The notes below the pieces were generated by a model. That model saw only the letters and a list, made by a program, of their open reading frames with translations. It was not told the DNA's origin and made no database searches. This document shows positions 20,778 through 28,288 of a stretch of 28,380 nucleotides of DNA, piece after piece. A program made the translations under genes and the position numbers. Origin of the DNA: a virus; the IMG/VR virus record IMGVR_UViG_3300049456_000035, positions 1-28,380 of that record; one strand, written 5' to 3'. Each line of letters opens with the position of its first letter. Position 1 is the stretch's first letter.

Positions 20778-22670
20778 GTGCCATTTTACGTACAACGCGC
20801 TTTAGGCTCAACGCTCGTCTTTTATGACACAAGTGGCGGTTTTGCGTTGTTCGCGAATGGCACAGGTACGGTTCAAATTGACAGTTTTCGAGTGACACAG
20901 TATCCCGATCCGGGTCTATCGTTGGCACCTGTCATACCTCGCCTTGGCAGTTCTAGCGTGAGTTGGACACCAACCCAACCAGCCAATACCTCGATTGTGG
21001 TCAAAACGTCGCTAGACGGGCTTACCTGGACCGATGTATCGAGTAGCAACGGCGGGACTATTCCCGGTATCACCACGCAACCAGATCCAACGATTGATCT
21101 GTTCGCCTCAAATACCAGCGCTAACTACACCAACACGAACAAATCAGGTGGATCTGCTGCAACGCCAACGTACGACACGGCAAACAGCAGAATAACCCTT
21201 GCAGGGGGTAGCGGAGGGCTGTATCTCTATTCGAGTATCTCTTGGGCTGACATTGACATCATGGCCGTGATGGATCGCTCTGACGCGGGTGGGCTCGTAT
21301 GGCGCTATGTGGATGCTAGCAATTATTATGAGTTGGGAGCGTACGATGATACAGCGTCTGGAGGTTTCACCAATGCGCTAAGGCTCTACAAAGTTGTTGC
21401 AGGGACGCGCTCATTGATCGGTTCGGCTTCTGTAGTATCTTGGCCGAGGTCTACAGCGGGCACATCGCCGTATAAAACGATACGTGTCACGATGTTGGGC
21501 TCGTCAATCACGGTCTATTTTGATGGTACTGTGATGCAAACTTCTACAGATACAACGTTTGCAACTGGCAAAATGGGCCTGCGTAACGATGGTGGCACGT
21601 CGCGATACTACCAATTGAGACTGCAACCACAAGGCGACAGCGTAACCGGCACACCATCAGGCGACAGCGTAACCGGCAACTATGTATACACGCAAGTTAC
21701 ACTTGCCACAACTGATCCATCAGTTACGCCTAGCATTCAAGATCTCACCACTTCAGCACATAGCCCACAGATCGCACGTGGCGCACTGATCCCACAATTG
21801 CACGATCCTAGCAAACCATTTGCAACGCCATTCAACGCAGAAATGGACACAATTGCAGCCGCTAGCGGTGACTTCTGGTGGAACGTTGATAGCACTAGCT
21901 CACTCTCGTTTGCAGCGAGAAATGCAACTCCTGCTCCATGGTGTCTACACTCTTCAGATCTACTCTTCACACCAAACGTCACGCCTACAAATGGTGCTGA
22001 TTTGTACCGCAACCGGCAAAATATCACCAATTGTATCGATCTTGTAACGGTCTCTGGCGAACAGAAGATAGCAGATGGTACGGCTACAAGCTGGCAGATG
22101 GCTTATCCGCTCTATAGTGCTCCGACGATTGCCGTGCAAGGCGTAACCAAGACGGTGGGCGTCCAGGGCGTTGATAGCGGCAAAGATTTCTACTGGCAAG
22201 CTGCTAGCAATGGCATAAGCCAGGATAGTGCTGCTACAAAAATACCGAGTGGATATCTTCTCCAGTTCGGCTACATAGGCCAATTCACACGCACCGTCAC
22301 AGTAAATAATCTCTCTGAACAAGCGGCACGACTGGCTATAGAAGGTGGTACAGGGATCGTGGAGGCGACAGAGGATGGTAAGGGGATGCTAGCAAGTAAC
22401 GCCACAGTCTACGCTAATGGCCTGCTAGCCAAGCATGGCAATAACAATACTTGCGAATTCATCGGAAGTACGCAAAGATCGGGGCTTGTACCTGGTCAAC
22501 TCCTCTCGGTTTTTGTTTCTGAGCACTCTTTAAATAATGCTCAATTGCTTATTGTCAAAGTAACCACAATCGGCCAACAGCAACTAGATGGATCAGTTTT
22601 GTACGAGTATCAAATTGATGCTACTTCAGGACCAAACATCTCGAAATGGTCTGATGTGTTCTTCGGATAA
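20778..22670 (+). CDS. tail hub/fibre protein, C-terminal part of an apparently split gene
   Basis: A 630-residue protein starting at GTG. Residues about 15-44 (FYDTSGGFALFANGTGTVQI then DSFRVTQYP) look like the last strands of a jelly-roll without its beginning. They complete the truncated jelly-roll at the end of the 16628 gene. A fibronectin-like unit (about 50-95), a complete jelly-roll (about 105-282) and an 18-residue repeat follow. From about 328 the sequence is hub-like (PQLHDPSKPFATPFNAEMDT, then SGDFWWNVDSTSSLSF) and ends in a beta-rich tail domain. The start has only a weak AAGAAAGAG site. It may work with the 16628 product as one complex at the tail tip. Confidence 0.75.
   Translation: MPFYVQRALGSTLVFYDTSGGFALFANGTGTVQIDSFRVTQYPDPGLSLAPVIPRLGSSSVSWTPTQPANTSIVVKTSLDGLTWTDVSSSNGGTIPGITTQPDPTIDLFASNTSANYTNTNKSGGSAATPTYDTANSRITLAGGSGGLYLYSSISWADIDIMAVMDRSDAGGLVWRYVDASNYYELGAYDDTASGGFTNALRLYKVVAGTRSLIGSASVVSWPRSTAGTSPYKTIRVTMLGSSITVYFDGTVMQTSTDTTFATGKMGLRNDGGTSRYYQLRLQPQGDSVTGTPSGDSVTGNYVYTQVTLATTDPSVTPSIQDLTTSAHSPQIARGALIPQLHDPSKPFATPFNAEMDTIAAASGDFWWNVDSTSSLSFAARNATPAPWCLHSSDLLFTPNVTPTNGADLYRNRQNITNCIDLVTVSGEQKIADGTATSWQMAYPLYSAPTIAVQGVTKTVGVQGVDSGKDFYWQAASNGISQDSAATKIPSGYLLQFGYIGQFTRTVTVNNLSEQAARLAIEGGTGIVEATEDGKGMLASNATVYANGLLAKHGNNNTCEFIGSTQRSGLVPGQLLSVFVSEHSLNNAQLLIVKVTTIGQQQLDGSVLYEYQIDATSGPNISKWSDVFFG
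21632..21678 (+). repeat. 20-base direct repeat, 27-base period, in the 20778 gene
   Basis: AGGCGACAGCGTAACCGGCA occurs at 21632-21651 and exactly again at 21659-21678. The 27-base period duplicates nine codons, giving QGDSVTGTP and SGDSVTGNY. It sits at the junction between the jelly-roll and the hub-like part, so it looks like a recently duplicated linker. Confidence 0.85.
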
Positions 22671-22682
22671 AGGATAAATACC

Positions 22683-24026
22683 ATGCCAACAACAGTTACG
22701 CCAATAGCGCCAATATATAAGCTCAATCGGCCATACTATAATCCTAAAGATTATGGCGCGGTCTTTGATGCCACAACCGATGATACAGCGGCAATTCAAC
22801 TCACCATTAATTCAATGTCAACGTCTAATCCTGGTACACTTTTCATACCAGAAGGAACCGCCAAACTTACCGCATCGCTTACGATCCCGGCAACAATGAC
22901 GAGCGGGTTTGCAATTGTTGGTACAGGCTGGGGCTCTATTCTCAAACTGGCAAGCGGCGTCAATGACTACGCTATTAAGTTCTTGGGGGCGGCCACTGGC
23001 CTCACAGGAGCGACATTTCGAGACTTCAAGATTGACGCCAATTGCACAGGGCAAACAACGGGCGGCGGTGGTATCGACGCGAATGGTGCCTACGCTTGCC
23101 TCTTCGATCATCTCTGGATACATGCAGCCTACAACGATGCCATCCATATTCATAATGGCGTTGGCATTGGTGGTTTTGGCTATCAATCCTTTGTTACAAA
23201 TTGCTTGCTAGAAGGTGGCAATGCTAGTACAGGTAATGGACGTGGCTTGTCACTTGACGCAACCGATCAAATTATGATCATCGGCAATGACTTCCGTGAC
23301 AATGGCGGTACGAGCGGCTCTGATGTTTATCATATTCGAGACAATAACGGACTGGCCTCCATCATTGGCAACATCTTCACAAACAATCTCTCTGCAAATG
23401 TTGGCGGAGGTGGCATCATCTCATACTCTAACTTTTGCCGTATCGAGGGCAATATGTTCGAGTCGCTAGCAGGGCCGAACGTGGCTTTGAAGGGCAACAA
23501 GCACGTTGTAATAGGCAATGTGTTTACTAACATTGGCAAGGGTGTAGGGGCTGCTAACACCGTCTCTGGCGTGTATACGGATAGCAATAATAGCATCATC
23601 ACAAATAACTATTTCAATGATGATGGAACCGTCACAAATGGCACTCAGGCATTCGTATACATGGACTCCAACACGACCGGGAACATTGTTTCAGGCAATC
23701 AATTTGACGCTTCCAACGGAGGAACCGGGATACTCAATATCAAACTTGGAACCGGGACCACAAACACTATCGCTCGTAACATCGGGTGGGTTACCGAAAA
23801 AAGCGGAACAGCAAGTATCACAACCGGCAATACAACTGTTACCGTAACTCATGGTTTGAGTGTTACCCCAACGCTTCAGCAAATTATGGTCACTGCACAG
23901 ACCACCTTTGGCAGTGCCGCTAAATTCTGGGTAAGCACTCCGACCTCGACAACTTTTATCATCAACGTCAACGCAGATCCCGCTGGCACTTTGACCTTTG
24001 GTTGGCGTGCTGATACCGGCTTTTAA
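22683..24026 (+). CDS. right-handed beta-helix tail spike/depolymerase-like protein
   Basis: A 447-residue protein with the pectate-lyase-3 type start PYYNPKDYGAVFDATTDDTA near residues 14-33, common in phage tail spikes that bind or cleave surface polysaccharide. The middle is a ladder of asparagine- and glycine-rich beta-helix turns (about 70-360; for example HVVIGNVFTNIGKG). The C-terminal 80 residues form a separate beta-sandwich (SITTGNTTVTVTHGLSVTPT), often seen at the ends of phage fibres. I cannot assign catalytic residues, so enzyme activity is uncertain. ATG 22683 follows a weak AAAGGA. Probably the receptor-recognition spike. Confidence 0.8.
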   Translation: MPTTVTPIAPIYKLNRPYYNPKDYGAVFDATTDDTAAIQLTINSMSTSNPGTLFIPEGTAKLTASLTIPATMTSGFAIVGTGWGSILKLASGVNDYAIKFLGAATGLTGATFRDFKIDANCTGQTTGGGGIDANGAYACLFDHLWIHAAYNDAIHIHNGVGIGGFGYQSFVTNCLLEGGNASTGNGRGLSLDATDQIMIIGNDFRDNGGTSGSDVYHIRDNNGLASIIGNIFTNNLSANVGGGGIISYSNFCRIEGNMFESLAGPNVALKGNKHVVIGNVFTNIGKGVGAANTVSGVYTDSNNSIITNNYFNDDGTVTNGTQAFVYMDSNTTGNIVSGNQFDASNGGTGILNIKLGTGTTNTIARNIGWVTEKSGTASITTGNTTVTVTHGLSVTPTLQQIMVTAQTTFGSAAKFWVSTPTSTTFIINVNADPAGTLTFGWRADTGF

Positions 24027-24040
24027 GGAGCACATTTATT

Positions 24041-24397
24041 ATGGCAAATACTAACGCTCAATGGCAGGAAAATCTTGAAGTAATCGCGAACGCTGCAACC
24101 ATCGTTGCGCAATCTGGCTATGTAGCACTGACCACACCAGCGGCTCAAACGACAGCCGCTACCGACACGCCGTACACGTTCGGTAGCCAGGTCAATACCG
24201 TGATTATCCAGAACAACACAGCCGCTAACCTCAATTTCGCATTCGATGTTGCTGCTACCGCTGGCTCATTGTTGCTCACACCAGGTCAGTACTATGAAAA
24301 GCCAAAGAAGGTCACGGTCGTTCACCTGCTCACCACGCTGGCAACGAACGTCAATGGAACAGCAGCAAATAATATCGTGCTCTTGGGAGAGTCATAA
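24041..24397 (+). CDS. small virion-associated hypothetical protein
   Basis: A 118-residue beta-rich protein containing YTFGSQVNTVIIQNNTAANL and later LLLTPGQYYEKPKKVTVVHL, which looks like a small sandwich used as a fibre accessory or attachment domain. No catalytic motif or membrane segment is present. AAGGAG precedes ATG 24041 and the stop overlaps the next gene as TAATG. Position between the beta-helix spike and the lone jelly-roll protein suggests a receptor-binding apparatus role, without further support. Confidence 0.65.
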   Translation: MANTNAQWQENLEVIANAATIVAQSGYVALTTPAAQTTAATDTPYTFGSQVNTVIIQNNTAANLNFAFDVAATAGSLLLTPGQYYEKPKKVTVVHLLTTLATNVNGTAANNIVLLGES

Positions 24398-25008
24398 TGA
24401 AAGGTCAGGACTCATTTGTAAGAGCGAATCAATCGGGATTTGGCACTGCTTCAAATGGGGAGAGTTGGACAGCATCAGGCGGCACGCTTTCAATTGCTTC
24501 TAATAAAGGAGTGATCGTCTCCAATGGTGCCGATGCGCACATACAACTCGGCTCACAAACTGGCACCGATATGATCGTGCAATGTCTTCTCTCGATTAAT
24601 AATGTCAATGACATTTGTGGCATCGAAGCACGCTTTACGGCTGCAAGTGGCACCTCGTGCTACAAACTTCTGTTCTATGGTGCCGATGTCCACATCAATA
24701 AATCAGTGACCGGAAGTGGTACCAATCTGGCGAACTTTGGCGGACTTGCAATGACGCTCAACACGCTCTATGCATTTAAGCTCTTCTGTGTTGGAACAAA
24801 AGTGAAGGGGAAGGTATGGGTTAGCGGGGCCGCTGAACCTGACTGGCTCATGAGCGTGACTGATAGTAGCGTTGCATCGGGCGGCTTCGCTCTCCTCGGT
24901 CAAACGAATGGAGGGAGTACAGGCGTGCAATGTAGTAGTTTCCTTGCCGCGTCGTCGTCTTCACCTGTTGTGCGTCCACTGCTAGGATTAGCACGACGAA
25001 TTGTATAA
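24397..25008 (+). CDS. stand-alone jelly-roll (LamG/concanavalin-like) protein
   Basis: A 203-residue protein that is a complete copy of the jelly-roll module split between the genes at 16628 and 20778. It begins DSFVRANQSGFGTASNGESW, compared with DTAIRANVGSGFGTGTDGQT in the 16628 protein. It continues GKVWVSGAAEPDWLMSVTDS and then SVASGGFALLGQTNGGSTGV, compared with GKVWAGGILELTSWGITATDT plus SGGFALFANGTGTVQIDSF in the two hub parts. Such domains usually bind carbohydrate. A short proline/serine tail ends in LARRIV. It overlaps the previous stop by one base. Likely a cell-surface-binding accessory of the tail. Confidence 0.75.
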   Translation: MKGQDSFVRANQSGFGTASNGESWTASGGTLSIASNKGVIVSNGADAHIQLGSQTGTDMIVQCLLSINNVNDICGIEARFTAASGTSCYKLLFYGADVHINKSVTGSGTNLANFGGLAMTLNTLYAFKLFCVGTKVKGKVWVSGAAEPDWLMSVTDSSVASGGFALLGQTNGGSTGVQCSSFLAASSSSPVVRPLLGLARRIV

Positions 25009-25019
25009 GGAGCCAATCC

Positions 25020-25784
25020 ATGCCAATTGATATAAAATCTCGCCTCGGCTGGCATCCAGATAAGCCAGATCAGCGCGATCATATCTTTTTCACGCCATTT
25101 CATCTCTTTCAACAGTTACCAGCAAGTGTTGATCTTCGTCCTATGTGTCCGCCAATTTATGACCAAGGCAATTTGGGCAGTTGTACCGCCAATGCTATAG
25201 CGGCTGCTCTCGAATTCGACATGAAAAAGCAGGGAGAAATACCGGTAACTCCTTCTCGCCTGATGATCTATTGGAATGAGCGCAACAAAGAAGGTACCGT
25301 TACCAGTGACGCGGGTGCTTCTATTCGCGATGGGATCAAGAGTGTCAACCTACAAGGCGCGTGTGATGAAGTCGAATGGCCTTATGATATTGAAAAATTC
25401 ACCGTACAACCTTCTGCAAACTGCTACGCGGACGGGATCAAGCATCGCTCTCTGAGCTATCAGCGCGTTCTCCGCAATCTTGCACAGATGAAAGCATGTT
25501 TAGCATCTGGCTATCCATACGTGATAGGCTTCTCTGTCTATGAGTCATTCGAGAGTGATGTTGTAGCTAAGACTGGCATGATGCCAATGCCGAGACACAA
25601 TGAGCGGTCTCTAGGAGGACACTGTGTACTTGTAGTTGGCTATGATGATGCTCAGCAATCATTTACGACGCGCAATAGCTGGTCGGCCTCCTGGGGAGAT
25701 CACGGATGCTTTTATATGCCATATGCTTATCTGCTCTCGTCCAGCCTGTCTAGCGACTTCTGGACTATTCGTACAGTTGAATAA
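25020..25784 (+). CDS. papain-like (C1 family) cysteine peptidase
   Basis: A 254-residue protein with the full papain catalytic set: oxyanion glutamine Q49 and nucleophile C55 in YDQGNLGSCTANAIAAA, H201 in LGGHCVLVVGYDD, and N219 in TRNSWSASWGDHGCF. The N-terminus (GWHPDKPDQRDHIFF, then LPASVDLRPMCPPI) is typical of bacterial C1 peptidases of this kind. There is no signal peptide and no long pro-region. It lies between adhesion proteins and the lysis cassette, so it may be a virion-borne protease that acts on host surface protein, or a lysis helper. Targets are unknown. AAGGAG is before ATG 25020. Confidence 0.9.
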   Translation: MPIDIKSRLGWHPDKPDQRDHIFFTPFHLFQQLPASVDLRPMCPPIYDQGNLGSCTANAIAAALEFDMKKQGEIPVTPSRLMIYWNERNKEGTVTSDAGASIRDGIKSVNLQGACDEVEWPYDIEKFTVQPSANCYADGIKHRSLSYQRVLRNLAQMKACLASGYPYVIGFSVYESFESDVVAKTGMMPMPRHNERSLGGHCVLVVGYDDAQQSFTTRNSWSASWGDHGCFYMPYAYLLSSSLSSDFWTIRTVE

Positions 25785-25785
25785 C

Positions 25786-26166
25786 ATGGATCAAACGACA
25801 TCGCAACAACCAACCAATAACAACTTGACTGATATGCTTATTCGCATCAACACTGTTGAGCAACAAATCAAGCATGTGCAAATACAACTCAATCAATATG
25901 TGACGATTGACGTAAACAATCTACAACTTCAGAGTATTCATTTGGTTGTTGATCGAATTGAGCATGATGTAGGAGATCTGAAACATCAATTCGTCGAACT
26001 CAACGCCAAACTATCCATTCAAGATATAGATGCTAAGCAGCGCGACGCGGCACAACGCGAAAGCCAGGACAAGTTACAAATTCGGGTACTGTATGGCATC
26101 GTCTCAATTGCTATTGCTGTACTTATAGGCGTACTTATAGCTTATTTCACACATTTTATAAGGTAA
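25786..26166 (+). CDS. coiled-coil/membrane-anchor protein, XhlA-like
   Basis: A 126-residue protein with a long heptad-like helix (about 15-95; MLIRINTVEQQIKHVQIQLN and HLVVDRIEHDVGDLKHQF) and a single C-terminal transmembrane segment (IVSIAIAVLIGVLIAYF, about 104-121). This layout resembles XhlA/haemolysin-type proteins that work with holins in lysis of some phages, although it is longer than the usual 70-90 residues. ATG 25786 is adjacent to the peptidase stop; the open frame back to 25636 overlaps that gene and is not used. No good ribosome-binding site is seen, so coupling is likely. Confidence 0.65.
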   Translation: MDQTTSQQPTNNNLTDMLIRINTVEQQIKHVQIQLNQYVTIDVNNLQLQSIHLVVDRIEHDVGDLKHQFVELNAKLSIQDIDAKQRDAAQRESQDKLQIRVLYGIVSIAIAVLIGVLIAYFTHFIR

Positions 26167-26178
26167 AAGGAGGTGATC
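26167..26178 (+). promoter_or_regulatory. perfect 12-base Shine-Dalgarno
   Basis: AAGGAGGTGATC matches the full complement of the 16S rRNA 3' tail (GATCACCTCC TT reversed), with ATG at 26180. No other gene in the window has so long a match. It follows directly after the XhlA-like stop codon, so the sensor-like protein should be translated efficiently. Confidence 0.85.
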
Positions 26179-26179
26179 T

Positions 26180-26821
26180 ATGCTTAACAAACGAAAAAAG
26201 CCGTCCATCTATGTACACATGGCAATGATCACCTGTATCGCACTCCTGATCATTCTTGGTTTATTTCAGTCGGTTTGGGTGCTGGGTGGTAGCGCAAGTA
26301 GCATCATGGTTCAATGTGGGCTCCAGCGTACACGTATGCAAGCTATCACAAAAGATGTGCTCATCCTGGCGTATCGTCCAACTGCTGACCACGCACAAGC
26401 CATAGGCGAACTACAAATAGTATTGCCGCTTTGGGAACAAACACAGAAAGGGTTGCAGGTCGGAGATACTACATTGATGTTGCCTGCACATGTTCCTGAA
26501 ACTGTGCAGGCGTTGATGATAGCAAGCCAGTCTGATTATCTCGCTATTGATACGGCTGCAAAAAAGATTATTGCTGATGGTCCTGTTGATCCAATCCAAG
26601 CACAAATCATTCTTAATCATGAGCATAGTTACGCAGTCGAAATGACACAAGTAAATAATGCCTGGCAACTGCAAATAGATGGAGCATTCTTGCATATTTT
26701 CTGGATTGAGAGCGGTATCACGCTGCTTGTAATCGTGCTGCTATTGCTTCTCTATATACGATCTCGGATTGAAGACAGAAAGCACAGACGTGCAAAAAAT
26801 ATTAACCAGCAATCATTTTAA
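26180..26821 (+). CDS. two-helix membrane protein with PilJ/NarX-like sensor domain
   Basis: A 213-residue protein with transmembrane helices at about 11-36 and 172-195, enclosing about 135 extracytoplasmic residues, then a short basic cytoplasmic tail (RSRIEDRKHRRAKN). The enclosed part resembles type IV pili methyl-accepting/NarX-type helical sensor domains: LQRTRMQAITKDVLIL near residues 48-63, an LPLWEQTQKGLQVGD stretch near 82-96 and a final helix leading into TM2. No kinase, HAMP or methyl-accepting domain follows. It sits in the lysis cassette with the strongest ribosome-binding site. It may set lysis timing or respond to a signal outside the membrane, but that is inference. The amidase gene starts within its 3' end. 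Confidence 0.7.
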   Translation: MLNKRKKPSIYVHMAMITCIALLIILGLFQSVWVLGGSASSIMVQCGLQRTRMQAITKDVLILAYRPTADHAQAIGELQIVLPLWEQTQKGLQVGDTTLMLPAHVPETVQALMIASQSDYLAIDTAAKKIIADGPVDPIQAQIILNHEHSYAVEMTQVNNAWQLQIDGAFLHIFWIESGITLLVIVLLLLLYIRSRIEDRKHRRAKNINQQSF

Positions 26822-27737
26822 TGGACGAGGCGGCTACAAACCACGATATGTGATAAATCACGGCACAGCAGGCGGCACAAGTGCGGTAGCCATCGCGCAA
26901 TACTTCCAATCAACCGAAGGAAGCGATGAGCCAGTATCCTCCAACTACGTCATCGGTACAGATGGTCAGGAAGTGATGTGTGTGGAGGAAGTAAATGCGG
27001 CATATGGAAACGGGATATTGGAAGCAGGACATGATACTTGGTGGACGCCTCTCATTAATCCAAACTATCCGACAATATCAATCGAACATTGCAAGCCAAG
27101 TAGCGATAACAGTGATCCGCTCACTGATGCACAAAAACTAGCCTCGTTCATGCTCATTCGAGATATCTGTCTACGAAATAATATCCCGATGAGACCAGCC
27201 GATACAGTTGGCGGCATAACCGGGCACTTTAGTATAGCGCCATTATCGCGCAAGTCGTGTCCCGGTAACTATCCTTGGGCCGAATTATGGGCATATCTAA
27301 GGAGTACAAATACTATGGCAATACCTTCTGGCTGGACTGACAACAGCACAACGCTGACCGCGCCAAACGGCATTATTGTTACGCTTGGTTTTCGTGACTA
27401 CATCAAAAACAACGCGTGGAACCCGGCTAACGTACCACAGCGAACCGCTGAAGCGCGCGGACCTATTCTACTCAGCAATCCATCCATCGGATCGGGCACT
27501 CGGCAAGTCTTCCGTGATTGTGTGCTTATCTGGACACCAAAGACCAATGTCTTCATGGCTCCGCTCGGCCAAGAACTGCTAGCCTATGAACAAGCATTAG
27601 CAGCAATCGCTACACCTTCCAGCATCAGTACCGCTATAGGTCAGGCGGCTACCACGCTGGCACAACTACAACAGCATCTTAACCTCGCTACCGGAGATCT
27701 CGCTTTAGCACAGCAGACACTCGCCCAACTCAAATAA
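26790..27737 (+). CDS. N-acetylmuramoyl-L-alanine amidase (endolysin)
   Basis: A 315-residue cell-wall amidase with the Amidase_2 zinc ligands: H24 in YVINHGTAGG, H146 in GITGHFSIAP and C157 in SCPGNYPW; E99 in ISIEHCKP lies in the expected region. It cuts the amide bond between muramic acid and L-alanine. The domain ends at about 170. The remaining 145 residues are a separate region, beta-like then a helical, glutamine-rich C-terminus (TLAQLQQHLNLATGDLALAQ) that may bind the wall or oligomerise. GTG 26790 is preferred because the conserved fold starts soon after; TTG 26769 (7 residues longer) is possible. It overlaps the previous gene by 32 bases. No signal peptide, so export needs a holin. 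Confidence 0.88.
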   Translation: MQKILTSNHFNGRGGYKPRYVINHGTAGGTSAVAIAQYFQSTEGSDEPVSSNYVIGTDGQEVMCVEEVNAAYGNGILEAGHDTWWTPLINPNYPTISIEHCKPSSDNSDPLTDAQKLASFMLIRDICLRNNIPMRPADTVGGITGHFSIAPLSRKSCPGNYPWAELWAYLRSTNTMAIPSGWTDNSTTLTAPNGIIVTLGFRDYIKNNAWNPANVPQRTAEARGPILLSNPSIGSGTRQVFRDCVLIWTPKTNVFMAPLGQELLAYEQALAAIATPSSISTAIGQAATTLAQLQQHLNLATGDLALAQQTLAQLK

Positions 27738-27748
27738 GGAGCGTCATT

Positions 27749-28126
27749 ATGAGCACCGTTACCATCTCGCCTATCCTGGCAGCATTTATCTCTTTCATCG
27801 TCGCTATGATCTCAAACTACTTACGAGGTAGACAGTTACCAACGTGGCAAAATGGACTTATCGTATTCGTCTCAATGATTTTCATCGCAATCTTTGCAGC
27901 ATGGCTCTCTGATGGCTTCACAACTGACTTGAGGCAATCGGTATCGCTTGTAATTGGTTTTATTGTAGTGCTGGCCGGGAGAGATGCATTCGCACTATTG
28001 GACTATCTCCATGCCGCTCCCTCACCACTACAGCCAAAAAAAAGCGTACTTTGGCAACCTACCACCCAACAACCGACAGTGTTTCGCGGCAACACGATCC
28101 CTACGCGTCCATTAGATCGGCAATAG
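27749..28126 (+). CDS. putative holin, three membrane segments
   Basis: A 125-residue protein with three hydrophobic segments at about 7-23, 36-54 and 64-83, short charged loops, and a 40-residue polar, proline- and glutamine-rich tail ending RPLDRQ. The size, topology and position just after the amidase fit a holin that perforates the membrane to release the amidase. The family is not recognised with certainty, and an unrelated membrane protein cannot be excluded. AAGGAG precedes ATG 27749. Its 3' end overlaps the next small frame by up to 76 bases. Confidence 0.7.
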   Translation: MSTVTISPILAAFISFIVAMISNYLRGRQLPTWQNGLIVFVSMIFIAIFAAWLSDGFTTDLRQSVSLVIGFIVVLAGRDAFALLDYLHAAPSPLQPKKSVLWQPTTQQPTVFRGNTIPTRPLDRQ

Positions 28127-28236
28127 AGCACATTTGGAATATCACCGTCCAGATCATGCTAACAATCGTGATAGCGCTGGGGATCATCTTATTCATCTGG
28201 CTACTGCTATTCGCTCCATGGCCGGGTACGCCATGA
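28051..28236 (+). CDS. small single-pass membrane protein, start uncertain
   Basis: This frame encodes up to 61 residues with one strong hydrophobic helix near the C-terminus (IMLTIVIALGIILFIWLLLF) followed by APWPGTP. The only upstream start in frame is TTG 28051, within the holin gene and without a clear ribosome-binding site; the first in-frame ATG (about 28156) would leave a 26-residue peptide. It could be a second holin or lysis regulator, but its start and even its translation are doubtful. Confidence 0.42.
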   Translation: MATYHPTTDSVSRQHDPYASIRSAIEHIWNITVQIMLTIVIALGIILFIWLLLFAPWPGTP

Positions 28237-28257
28237 GTGGTATTTGTGGTTAAGTTT

Positions 28258-28266
28258 TGTTATACT
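28258..28266 (+). promoter_or_regulatory. extended -10 promoter element
   Basis: TGT-TATACT is a TGnTATAAT-like extended -10 box, about 22 bases before the ATG of the final partial gene. No convincing -35 is seen at the proper distance, which is normal for extended -10 promoters. It suggests a new transcription unit begins after the late operon. Confidence 0.5.
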
Positions 28267-28288
28267 GGAGCGCGAGAAGGACGTACCC

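Noticed and set aside
22683-24026. Assigning a specific polysaccharide-cleaving activity to the beta-helix protein
   Set aside because: The fold is clear, but I cannot identify catalytic residues, and many such spikes only bind.
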